Position numbers and translations under genes: made by a program. The notes beneath the pieces were generated by a model that had not been told where the DNA came from, did not search any database, and saw nothing but the letters and a program-made list of their open reading frames with translations. From NCBI GenBank assembly GCA_964019695.1, contig OZ026514.1:10788751-10852750 (forward strand): a stretch of DNA of 64,000 nucleotides, written 5' to 3'. Below are positions 25,108-33,532 of this stretch, one piece after another. Numbering within the stretch: the first letter of the stretch is position 1; every line of letters starts with the position of its first letter. The stretch comes from Loripinus fragilis (Eukaryota; Mollusca; Bivalvia; Lucinida; Lucinidae).

Positions 25108-25429
25108 ATATTTATATACTGCATCGCAAATTGGCAAGTGCGAAGGCAGCAATTTTAAAGAGACTAAGTCTGCAACTATGAACATTTTTCGAAAATTTTT
25201 ATTTTCTTTTTAAATCATTTGTAAAAGAAGAATTAAGTTATTTTTTCACAATAAATCTGATCACTATAGCTGAAAACTGCACGGAAAAGTGAATAATAGG
25301 GCCAATATCTTAATGTAACAATAAAGTTCTAGAAATCGTTTGCCATGAACTGATGTTTAAAGGAAGGACAGACGGATATGCCAACTATGTCACCTCCAAT
25401 TTGTTAAAGTTTGGGGCATAAAAATTAGT

Positions 25430-25465
25430 CGACGAGGATGGGATTCGGCCCCACGCGGGGAAACC
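25430..25465 (-). pseudogene. tRNA-Ser(GCT) 3'-half relic
   Basis: Only the T arm and acceptor 3' strand are present, with the same damaged B box (GGGCCGAATCC) as the copy at 24008. The sequence then jumps to GGTTCCAAGTTTGGGGGACA of the next unit, so this is an unequal-crossover or deletion junction between units. Confidence 0.75.
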
Positions 25466-25531
25466 AAGTTTGGTTCCAAGTTTGGGGGACATTTAGCTCT
25501 GAAAAGCTGAGTAAACTGATCAAAAAAAGAT

Positions 25532-25613
25532 CGACGAGGATGGGATTCGAACCCACGCTGGGAAACCCCAATGGATTAGCAGTCAATCGCCTTAACCACT
25601 CGGCCACCTCGTC
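25532..25613 (-). tRNA. tRNA-Ser (anticodon GCT), one stem mismatch
   Basis: Same structure and length as the 24703 copy, with the GCT anticodon, intact A and B boxes and a T7 terminator. One anticodon-stem base differs (plus-strand AGTCAATCG instead of AGTCCATCG), which breaks a base pair. A second change in the variable/T region gives GCTGGG for GCGGGG. It may be a weak gene or an early pseudogene. Confidence 0.7.
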
Positions 25614-26216
25614 TTGTCTGCGTTTTAACGTACCACCTCTTTAAAATTTTGATATATCGATATCAAGGAATACTTTGAATGCTTCGCAATATATGTTTAT
25701 ATACTGCATCGCAAATTGACATGTGCGAAAGCAGCAATTTTAATTAGTGTTGATATATTTCATATTCTGGTCCTTTAGAAAATTTGGTTTCTGACAGCAA
25801 GCAGAATACCGCTTATGCAAGTGCTATGGGTTTTGAGAATTGTTGCACTTTCCATTAGTTCTCATGAACAGACTCAATAAAACCGCGTTTGCTGTTTTCT
25901 TATACTGTAGATTGTAGGTTCTCTCTATTTCTGAAAGATCCCGTTTTCCAGATTATTTTAATCTTCAAATTTTGGTTTGGTAAGCAGGTTATTTTCTCTA
26001 TTAAGTAGTTCGTGCCTCAGTGGCTTAAAAGAATCATGCTTTTTGAAGGGAAAAATACACTATCTCATATTAAAAAATGAAAATGCACCATTGGGAAATT
26101 ATATGACAAAAAATATGCTTGACTGATTGACGAGGCAAAATACGTCACCTCAATTTTTTCCAAGTTTAGGGGACATTTAGCTCTTAAAAGCTGAGTAAAC
26201 TGATCAAAAAATTGAT

Positions 26217-26298
26217 CGACGAGGATGGGATTCGAACCCACGCGGGGAAACCCCAATGGATTAGCAGTCCATCGCCTTAACCACTCGGCCACCTCGTC
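26217..26298 (-). tRNA. tRNA-Ser (anticodon GCT)
   Basis: Identical in all visible positions to the intact copy at 24703: acceptor, A box, CTGCTAA anticodon loop, long variable arm, B box and discriminator G. A T6 run lies shortly downstream on the minus strand. Probably functional. Confidence 0.92.
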
Positions 26299-26497
26299 TT
26301 GTCTGCGTTTCAACGTACCACCTCTTTAAAATTTTGATATATCGATATCAAGGAATACTTTGAATGCTTCGCAATATATATTTATATACTGCATCGCAAA
26401 TTGGCATGTGCGAAAGCAGCAATTTTAATTAGTGTTGATATTTTTTCATATTCTGGTCCTTTAGGAATATTGGTTTCTGACAGCAAGCAGAATACCT

Positions 26498-27316
26498 TAC
26501 CCTCATGGTTTTGGCTACCAACCTGGTCCTCTTCATCTGCTACAGCCTCATATGCAGGTCCAGAATCCTTTCCTCTCGTCTCAGATGATGTACCATGCAC
26601 CCCCCATGATGGCCCATCAGTACTTTCCTGCAATGTCAGTACCACATCAGCTTAGACCTATGCCGTATACCCAGCCTGATTATGCTCGACACATGGCTCA
26701 TCACCTACAGGGACAGAGTGTTAGAATTGCCCCCAGTCACACCCAACAAAACTATGTCAGGATTGATAGAGAGAGGGATGCACAACTAAGAACCAACGAA
26801 CAGCAAGGACCTGGAGCAGTGCAGAGACCCACTTTTGTAGGCGCCACAGAATCCACTATGGTCCATAATCACCCAGAACGCCCAGCACATCATGATGATT
26901 GCAAGAAGCAGCCTCCTCCACCTTTGGCGAAGACACCTCAACTACACCTTGATGAGCTGACCTCTTCACCTCTGCCTGCATGCTCAAGCCCAGCAACCCC
27001 CCCAGGTGCATTGCGAGCCCCCAGCACCGAGACTGGTCAAGGCAGCCATCCTATAGTACACACTCTAGTGACAACAGAGGAAACTCTCGCCCTGAGTGAC
27101 AACAATCAAGAGGAGCCTGTACAGGGTGGCGATGCCACCTGTGCCACTTCTGAATCTTCGTTAACCTCCATATCTACAGAGGGAGCGACATTACATCCGC
27201 GGTCTATTTCTACGCAGTCAGAACAAGATGGTATGCACATTCCTGATACTGATTCTTTTTTATCCACGGGCCGAGCCTCCCACCTCACATGGAGAAGGAA
27301 GAGGAGAAGCTGTTAA
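26498..27316 (+). CDS. Non-LTR retrotransposon ORF1 protein, N-terminus missing
   Basis: The frame is open from the element's 5' junction. The first ATG is at 26552 (254 codons from there), but upstream codons (YPHGFGYQPGPLHLLQPH) have the same Pro/Gln/His-rich character, so the true start was lost by 5' truncation. The protein is low-complexity: M/P/H/Q-rich at the N-terminus, a PPPPLAKTP segment, a Ser/Thr-rich centre and a basic end (WRRKRRSC). No zinc knuckle or RRM is visible. By position it would be the RNA-binding ORF1 of a LINE. Its stop lies 28 bp inside ORF2, so the two overlap in different frames, which suggests translational coupling or reinitiation. Confidence 0.75.
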   Translation, partial: YPHGFGYQPGPLHLLQPHMQVQNPFLSSQMMYHAPPMMAHQYFPAMSVPHQLRPMPYTQPDYARHMAHHLQGQSVRIAPSHTQQNYVRIDRERDAQLRTNEQQGPGAVQRPTFVGATESTMVHNHPERPAHHDDCKKQPPPPLAKTPQLHLDELTSSPLPACSSPATPPGALRAPSTETGQGSHPIVHTLVTTEETLALSDNNQEEPVQGGDATCATSESSLTSISTEGATLHPRSISTQSEQDGMHIPDTDSFLSTGRASHLTWRRKRRSC

Positions 27317-30300
27317 AGATAACTACACTGAATGTAAAAAATTTAGAAACAAATAGTCAGTACGTTTTTAAACTGTTGAGATCTTCTGATATACTTTGTC
27401 TTCAGGAAACATGGCTGTTCAATTTCCAGCTCAGCAGGCTTGATGAATTACACAAAAACTTTGAAGGGTTTGGTAAGGCTGTGGATGATAACGACCCTAT
27501 ACCCCCAACACAGAAACCACGTGGATACGGTGGGGTAGCAACCCTTTTTCGTAAATCTATGAACTTGAAGGTCAGGAAGTGTCCTGATGGTGGCTCCCGC
27601 ATTGTTGTAACAGAAATTGTCTCAGACCCCTTACTCTGCATCATCAACGTTTACTTGCCATGTAGGAATAGTAAAGCAACAGAGGCCTTTGAAGACATTC
27701 TTCTGGAACTACAGGAGGTCCTGGATAAATACACCTGTACTCATGCGGTCATCTTGCTTGGGGACATGAACTCTTCCCTGCTGAACAGAGGAGCCAATAT
27801 CCAAGACAAAAAGTTGCAAAACTTCTGTGCCCAGAACGAGTTAATCTCATTACAGCATGGTGTGCCTACTTTCTTTCATGTGAATGGAGATGATGAGGCA
27901 GAAATTGATTATATTCTTCTAAACAAAAAGGCAAAACCCCTTGTTAAGACGGTGAGAGTTGATAACTTCACAGCTTCCAACACCTCAGATCATGTCCCAG
28001 TGTACATTATCCTGAATATCAAGGCAGTGAGTAAGAACTTGAAACCTGTTTCCGTGAAGATGAAACCCAGATGGGAAAACTGCAATAAATTGGCTTATGG
28101 AGAATATTTAGCAAAATACATCCCTACTTTTCACTTACCAACATCCAACTTTGAGTTCATTATGTCCCTTGGTCATTTTATATCGGTGTTAAAGGATGCC
28201 GTGTTTGCCAGCATACCTAACCATAGAAACACAAAAATTATAAAGAATGGGATCAAAAGAGTTTGGAACCATGAAATCAATGCAGCTCTTAAAGCTTGTA
28301 AAGTTGCATGGTGGCAGTGGAGAGAGGCCGGCGAGCCGTCCAGTAAAAACCATCCCCTGGTAATTCGTATGAAGCAATCTAAAAGACTACTCCGTAAATC
28401 CCAGAGACAAGCAGAAGCTAAAAGGACTAGCGACAAAGTAGAACGGATAATGTCTTCAGAAGGTAGCGACAAAGAGTTCTACCGACTGGTAAAAGATCAA
28501 CGGAAGACCAGTGACGCCCCCCTACAGTTCCTCTGTGTTGAAGGAAGGATACTGGAGGCCCCTGATGACATATGCGACGGATGGTCTACCCACTTTGGTT
28601 CCCTTGCAACACCATTAGAAATGGACCAATTTGACGATGGTACCAAGTTAAACTATCTTGAGGATATGGAGCACATTCTCCACATTTGTAGGGACTCCAA
28701 CAAGGTGATTGATCCGGTCTCGACTAGCGAAGTCCAAACTGCACTCAAAAAACTCAAATCAAACAAGGCAGCTGACTGTATGGATATTACCTGTGAACAT
28801 CTTACCTTTGGCGGGACCCCTGTGATCCTTTTTCTGACAGACATGATCAACTATATATTTGAAAGCAAACAGGTGCCCTCAGTGCTGAAGGAGGGGCTAG
28901 TTACCCCCATATTCAAAAAGGGTGATAGGTCCAACCCTGCGAACTATCGTGGAATAACCGTTACTACAGTGCTTCTTAAGGTGATTGAGCATGTCCTCAA
29001 TATAAGACACAACGCCATATTAGATGCTTCGCAGTCGAGTCTGCAGAAAGGATTCACTCCAGGACATTCATCCATTGATGCTGCATTGATCCTCTCCGAA
29101 TGCATTGCTGAAGCCAAGAATGAACGTAAGCCATTGATAGTTGCAACATTGGACGCCCAAAAGGCCTTCGACGTGGTGGATCACAAACTCCTCCTTAGAA
29201 GATTGTTCCTAGATGGGATAACTGGTGCTGATTGGATGCTTCTAAGAAATATGTATACTGATCTTACATCTGCTGTGAAGTGGGAAGGGACACTTTCATC
29301 CCCATTTGTAATAAAGCAAGGGGTTAGGCAGGGTGGCGTGTTATCCACTGGACACTATAAAAGATATAACCATCCACTTTTGATTGAGATAGAGAACAAA
29401 TTCACTGGTGCCAAGATCGGCTACATCAGAGTACCTCATGTGACTGTTGCAGATGATGTTGCACTGCTGACAAACCTCGCCTCGGAGATGCAGGTCATGC
29501 TTCCATGTACCGGTAGTTTTGCAAACATAGCAAGATTTGTGATTCATCCAAACAAAAGCTGCATTCTTATCTTTTGGGAAAAATACGCTCAACCTCAGTG
29601 TGCTTCATTTACTTTGAATGGTGAAGAGATGGCCCAAGTCGACCACGCCAAGCATCTTGGTATCCACAGAGAAGTGAACAACAAAGTCAATGTTGATGAG
29701 AAAATTACACTAGGTCGAAGAACAGCATATTCCCTGATGGGTGCAGGGCTACACAGTGGAAATGGTTTGAAACAGAGCGTAGGCGGAAAACTATGGTCAA
29801 CATATGTGGTCCCTCGTTTTACCTACGGCCTCGAGGTGCTCGACTTGAAAGCTGGTGACATAAAATCATTGGAACAGTTTCAAAGAAAATCCCTCAAGCA
29901 ATTGCAGTCTCTGCCAGACAGAACTCAAAATTCGATTTCTCTCGCCCTGCTGGGAATACTTCCAGTTGAATCAGTGTTAGATAAGAATGTGCTCAATTTA
30001 TTCGGTCGTTGGATTAGGACTGATGGTATCGAAAAAGAAATTGCAGTGCGGCAACTCGCTATGAAGTGTTCATCCGAGCTATCATGGTTTAACAAGATTA
30101 AGGAACTTTTGAAAAAATACAATTTACCTGCACCCTCTCAACTCCTAGAAAATGTCCCAACAAAAAACAGATGGAAAAAAATGGTTAACAGTGCTATCAA
30201 CAGTGCGGTCGAATCTCAGTGGCGGGAGGACATTAAGACGAAGTCTTCTTTGAGGTATATAAACCCAGACAGTGTAAGTGTTGGAGCTGCACACCATGTA

Positions 30301-30840
30301 TGGACATCTGTGCATGACAATATTCACGATAGCCGGCGAGCACAACTTAAATGCCGTCTCCTTACTGGTACATACACCCTCCAGAGCAACAGAGCAGTGT
30401 TCAACCAGTTTGCTGTGAACCCTACCTGCAGAGTGTGTGGAACGAGCCCGGAGACAAGACAGCATTTCTTGACTGAGTGCCAGCCTCTACACAGGCCACG
30501 TGACCGGTTCCTTAAGAAGATCCAAAGTATTACAGAGGTTGATATTGGTAACATGGTGCCCATGTATGATGTGACCCAACTTATACTTGATCCAAGTTTG
30601 CTTTTCAATTCTGAGACTATCATTGACAAAATTGAACTGCATAGCAGAGAACTTATTTCAACCCTACATAAATTAAGAACTAAAATCCTACTTGAAAAAG
30701 ACAGACAACAGGGCCTTGCGAGTTCAGTATTTAATCATGTTCGAGGCAGTTCCAGCAAGCAGCAGAGGTTACGCATTCAGATTAGTAAGAAAAATCAACA
30801 AAAACATTCCACGTCTAATCGACGGTTCGCCGATAAGTAA
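27289..30840 (+). CDS. Non-LTR retrotransposon ORF2: endonuclease and reverse transcriptase
   Basis: 1,183 residues, uninterrupted. An APE/EEP endonuclease spans residues 8-245: TLNVKNL (N16), LQETW (E40), YGGVA, INVYLPC, LLGDMNS (D159, N161), IDYILL (D207) and SDHVPV (D234, H235). The reverse transcriptase lies at about 535-800: PIFKKGDRSNPANYRGI, motif A LDAQKAFDVVDH (D622), motif B GVRQGGVLST and motif C VADDVAL (D722, D723). A C-terminal CCHC cluster (C1047, C1050, H1059, C1064) resembles the zinc motif of many LINE ORF2 proteins. All catalytic residues are present, so the enzyme could be active and the insertion recent. The protein nicks target DNA and reverse-transcribes its RNA in situ. 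The start ATG overlaps the end of ORF1; the stop is about 35 bp before the (AACC)n tail. Confidence 0.95.
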   Translation: MEKEEEKLLKITTLNVKNLETNSQYVFKLLRSSDILCLQETWLFNFQLSRLDELHKNFEGFGKAVDDNDPIPPTQKPRGYGGVATLFRKSMNLKVRKCPDGGSRIVVTEIVSDPLLCIINVYLPCRNSKATEAFEDILLELQEVLDKYTCTHAVILLGDMNSSLLNRGANIQDKKLQNFCAQNELISLQHGVPTFFHVNGDDEAEIDYILLNKKAKPLVKTVRVDNFTASNTSDHVPVYIILNIKAVSKNLKPVSVKMKPRWENCNKLAYGEYLAKYIPTFHLPTSNFEFIMSLGHFISVLKDAVFASIPNHRNTKIIKNGIKRVWNHEINAALKACKVAWWQWREAGEPSSKNHPLVIRMKQSKRLLRKSQRQAEAKRTSDKVERIMSSEGSDKEFYRLVKDQRKTSDAPLQFLCVEGRILEAPDDICDGWSTHFGSLATPLEMDQFDDGTKLNYLEDMEHILHICRDSNKVIDPVSTSEVQTALKKLKSNKAADCMDITCEHLTFGGTPVILFLTDMINYIFESKQVPSVLKEGLVTPIFKKGDRSNPANYRGITVTTVLLKVIEHVLNIRHNAILDASQSSLQKGFTPGHSSIDAALILSECIAEAKNERKPLIVATLDAQKAFDVVDHKLLLRRLFLDGITGADWMLLRNMYTDLTSAVKWEGTLSSPFVIKQGVRQGGVLSTGHYKRYNHPLLIEIENKFTGAKIGYIRVPHVTVADDVALLTNLASEMQVMLPCTGSFANIARFVIHPNKSCILIFWEKYAQPQCASFTLNGEEMAQVDHAKHLGIHREVNNKVNVDEKITLGRRTAYSLMGAGLHSGNGLKQSVGGKLWSTYVVPRFTYGLEVLDLKAGDIKSLEQFQRKSLKQLQSLPDRTQNSISLALLGILPVESVLDKNVLNLFGRWIRTDGIEKEIAVRQLAMKCSSELSWFNKIKELLKKYNLPAPSQLLENVPTKNRWKKMVNSAINSAVESQWREDIKTKSSLRYINPDSVSVGAAHHVWTSVHDNIHDSRRAQLKCRLLTGTYTLQSNRAVFNQFAVNPTCRVCGTSPETRQHFLTECQPLHRPRDRFLKKIQSITEVDIGNMVPMYDVTQLILDPSLLFNSETIIDKIELHSRELISTLHKLRTKILLEKDRQQGLASSVFNHVRGSSSKQQRLRIQISKKNQQKHSTSNRRFADK

Positions 30841-30884
30841 CCGGCGGGACACTACAACCAACCAACCAACCAACCAATACCGCT

Positions 30885-31957
30885 AAAGGACATATGCTAT
30901 TAAATACTTCCCATGTTGAAATATTTTCAATACATTGCATACAGTTTATTTTATGCATGGGCTATCCATTTATGAAATAAAAAGAATATGTCACCATACT
31001 TATTTTTTCAGAATTTCATGTTGAAGTTTTCAGCATTTGACCAATTTTCTAAGAATATAAAATAATAACACTAGTCCTAAATATCGAGCTAAAACGGTTG
31101 TAATCTTCAGGCAGCTTCTTTCTTTTAACTTAAATTATTGCCTATGACCTCAAGCCTTTTAGAAAATGTGCAAGCTTACTTGTTTTCCTATGCTGTTACA
31201 AGATACTACATGATATATTTTGGCAATTCGTCGCAAATTGGAATTTATTTTTAGAATAAATCATGTATAAAAAATCTGATGTTGAAAATCTTAAAAAACT
31301 ATTTTTATCCATGGACTATTATAATATCTTTAAGAAAAAAGAATAAAAACCTGGGGTCACCGAACTAATTCTCTTTCAAGAGGGCCAAATTTACCCCCAT
31401 CCCCATAGGTTTCATGCGTAATTCAATATAAAAAGTTCAGGAATTACCATTTTGGTCGTTTTGATGATGCCATTTTACTAGTATATGAAGCATTTAGCAT
31501 TGAAATGTTAAAAAAGAAAGAAAAAACACACTGAAAATACAAAATGTATGTGCGCATCCGGGAATCGATCCTGGTCCTCTGGCTTTGTAGCCAGACACGC
31601 TAACCACTAGGCCACGAGGTCAGGTCGTGCGCTGCTCTAAATAACCATACAAATAGTAGAGACTCGGCCACTATCGTATTCGTAACCAGGGTAGTTGTGT
31701 ACATCGTTTGATTTCGACTGAGCTACATTTATCTGTCTTTAGTGTTGAGACGATCAGTTCTGATAAGATGTCAATATATATTTCGGACACACTTTAATTT
31801 TTTATTTTGTCAAGAAAATGTCAGAACACCGATATGACATAAGAATAATGGATAGCTGTGTTGATCCGAATCCGTTAATGGCCGAAAGACAGGACCCAGA
31901 CAACTTTACCCTTTTTCAGATCCGGGAAAGGTGCGCATTGGAAATAGCTGCATATTT
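30885..31957. other. About 1.07 kb of foreign sequence next to the LINE
   Basis: Sister units read GAATACCGCTTAAGCCAGTG without a break. Here GAATACCGCT is followed by 1.07 kb before TTAAGCCAGTGCTATGGG resumes. The ends are weakly inverted (AAAGGACATATGC against GCATATTTCTT). It contains a tRNA-like block at 31551 and a 65-codon frame from 31818 that runs into the resumed unit. Either a second insertion or a unit-specific segment lost elsewhere. Confidence 0.55.
31551..31621 (-). repeat. tRNA-related sequence (SINE head or tRNA pseudogene)
   Basis: The minus strand has an A box (TGGCCTAGTGG), a B box (GGATCGATTCC) and an anticodon-like hairpin TCTGG...CCAGA around CTACAAAG. The loop has eight bases and the acceptor strands (GACCTCG, ATGCGCA) do not pair, so it is not a functional tRNA. 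Most likely the head of a tRNA-derived SINE. Confidence 0.6.
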
Positions 31958-32359
31958 CTTTAAGCCAGTGCTATGGGTTGTGAGAATTGTTGCACTTTCC
32001 ATTAGTTCTCATTAACAGACTCAATAAAACCGCGTCTGTTGTTTTCTTATATTGTAGATTGTAGGTTCTCTCTATTTCTGAAAGATCCCGTTTTCCAGAT
32101 TATTTTAATCTTCAAATTTTGGTTTGGTAAGGTTATTTCCTCTCTTAAGTAGTTCGAGCCTCAGTGGCTTAGTAGTATCATGCTTTTTGAAGGGAAAGAT
32201 GCACTATCTCATATTAAAAATTGAAAATACACCATTGGGAAATTATATGACAAAAATATATGCTTGACTGATGGACAAGGCAAAATACGTCACCTCAATG
32301 TTTTCCAAGTTTGGGGGACATTTAGCTCTTAAAAGCTGAGTAAACTGATCAAAAATGAT

Positions 32360-32441
32360 CCACGAGGATGGGATTCGAGCCCACGCGGGGAAACCCCAAT
32401 GGATTAGCAGTCCATCGCCTTAACCACTCGGCCACCTCGTC
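32360..32441 (-). tRNA. tRNA-Ser (anticodon GCT), slightly degenerate
   Basis: 82 bp colinear with the intact copies, anticodon GCT. Two changes are visible: the first acceptor pair is lost (plus-strand CCACGAGG for CGACGAGG), and the T loop reads GGCTCGAATCC instead of GGTTCGAATCC, a B-box change. A T5 run follows. Function is doubtful. Confidence 0.6.
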
Positions 32442-32620
32442 TTGTCTGCGTTTTAACGTACCACCTCTTTACAATTTTGATAAATCAATATCAAGGAATA
32501 CTTTGAACGCTTCGCAATATATATTTATATACTGTAACACAAATTGGCATGTACGAAAGCAGCAATTTCAATACTCAAATTTGACGTCAACTAGCAGGTT
32601 GTTTGTTCTCTGTGCGGAGT

Positions 32621-32670
32621 AACCCCAATGGATTAGCAGTCCATCGCCTTAACCACTCGGCCACCTCGTC
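32621..32670 (-). pseudogene. tRNA-Ser(GCT) 5'-half relic
   Basis: Acceptor 5' strand, D arm and anticodon arm are intact, but sequence similarity stops in the variable arm (plus-strand GGAGTAACCCC). There is no T arm or 3' acceptor strand. Confidence 0.8.
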
Positions 32671-32854
32671 TCGTTTGCTTTTCAACATACCACCTATATA
32701 AAATTTTGAAAACTCAATATTAAGGTGTGCTTTGAACGCTTCGCAATATATATTTATATACTGTAACACAAATTGGCATGTATGAAAGCAGCAATTACAA
32801 AACTCGAATTGGACGTCAACTTAGAAATAGGTAAGCAGATTGTTTGTTCTCTGA

Positions 32855-32935
32855 AATATTTCGAGCCACAAGACAAGAGGAGCTGGGGACCCCACTCGTT
32901 ACCCTTTGTACAAAGCGAGTACCTTATTCACTGCA
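32855..32935 (-). repeat. tRNA-derived SINE head, copy 1
   Basis: Minus-strand TGGTGCAGTGAATAAGG is A-box-like and CTCGCTTTGTACAAAGGG could be an anticodon arm. GAGTGGGGTCCCCAGCTCC sits at the B-box position but is degenerate. The block is repeated at 33428-33532. Confidence 0.45.
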
Positions 32936-33170
32936 CCAATGTTCAGTAAGCAGGTTATAAGCTATCTTAAGTACTCAGTGGCTTAGTAGTGTCATGCTTT
33001 TTGAGAGGAAAGATGCACTATCCCATAATAAACATTGCAAATGCACCATTGGGAAAATATATGCCAAAATATATACTAGACTATAGGACAAGGCAAAAAA
33101 CGTCACCTCCATTTTTCCAAGTTTGGGGGACATTTGGCTCTTAAAAGCTGAGTAAACTCATAAAAATGAT

Positions 33171-33252
33171 CGACGAAGATGGGATTCGAACCCACGCGGG
33201 GAAACCCCAATGGATTAGCAGTCCATCGATTTAACCACTCGGCAACCTCGTC
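33171..33252 (-). pseudogene. tRNA-Ser(GCT) degenerate copy
   Basis: Full 82-bp length, GCT anticodon and B box retained, T5 terminator present. The acceptor has a change (GACGAAG for GACGAGG) and the D arm/A box carries several substitutions (plus-strand CGATTTAACC and GGCAACC), so Pol III transcription and folding are probably impaired. Confidence 0.65.
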
Positions 33253-33427
33253 TCGTTTGCTTTTCAACGTACCACCTATTTAAAATTTTGAAAACTCAAT
33301 ATTAAGGTGTGCTTTGAACGCTTCGCAATATATATTTATATACTGTAACACAAATTGGCATGTACGAAAGCAGCAATTACAAAACTCGAATTTGACGTCA
33401 ACTTAGAAATGGGTAAGCAGGCTGTTT

Positions 33428-33532
33428 GTTCTCTGAAGTATTTCGTGCCACAAGACAGGAGGAGCTGGGGACCCCACTCGCGTCCCCTTTGTACATAGCG
33501 GGTACCTTATTCACTACACCACGGCGGCTCCT
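33428..33532 (-). repeat. tRNA-derived SINE head, copy 2
   Basis: The minus strand starts GGAGCCGCCGTGGTGTAGTG with A-box-like TGGTGTAGTGAATAAGG, then GTACCCGCTATGTACAAAGG and AGTGGGGTCCCCAGCTCCTC. It is closely similar to 32855-32935 and more complete at its 5' end. Confidence 0.5.

Larger units (their letters stand above)
26497..30875 (+). mobile_element. Non-LTR retrotransposon (APE-type), 5'-truncated
   Basis: The element is flanked by AATACC at both sides (26491-26496 and 30876-30881), a probable 6-bp target duplication. It ends in an (AACC)n tail (about 30853-30875) and has no LTRs. The upstream flank follows sister tRNA-Ser units (GACAGCAAGCAGAATACC), which defines the insertion point exactly. 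It holds the 3' part of ORF1 and an entire ORF2. The ORF1 frame is open right up to the 5' junction, so the element is 5'-truncated, as is usual for target-primed reverse transcription. The clade (CR1, L2, Jockey or similar) cannot be fixed by eye. Confidence 0.9.
23868..33420 (-). repeat. Tandem array of about 690-bp units carrying tRNA-Ser
   Basis: Full-length tRNA-like copies start at 24008, 24703, 25532, 26217, 32360 and 33171. Spacings of 695 and 685 bp give the unit size. Longer gaps are explained by insertions (24866-25107, 26497-31957) or partial extra units. Between tRNAs, units share blocks such as GTACCACCTCTTTAAAATTT, GAAAGATCCCGTTTTCCAGA and CACCATTGGGAAATTATATG. Units at the right end (32600-33420) are more diverged. 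Confidence 0.85.

Noticed and set aside
28173..28472. Minus-strand ORFs of 60-106 codons within 27,100-30,630.
   Set aside because: They are antisense shadows of the retrotransposon ORFs.
31551..31621. A possible functional tRNA-Cys with anticodon ACA.
   Set aside because: Although A and B boxes are present, the acceptor strands do not pair and the anticodon loop has eight bases. It is better explained as a SINE head or pseudogene.
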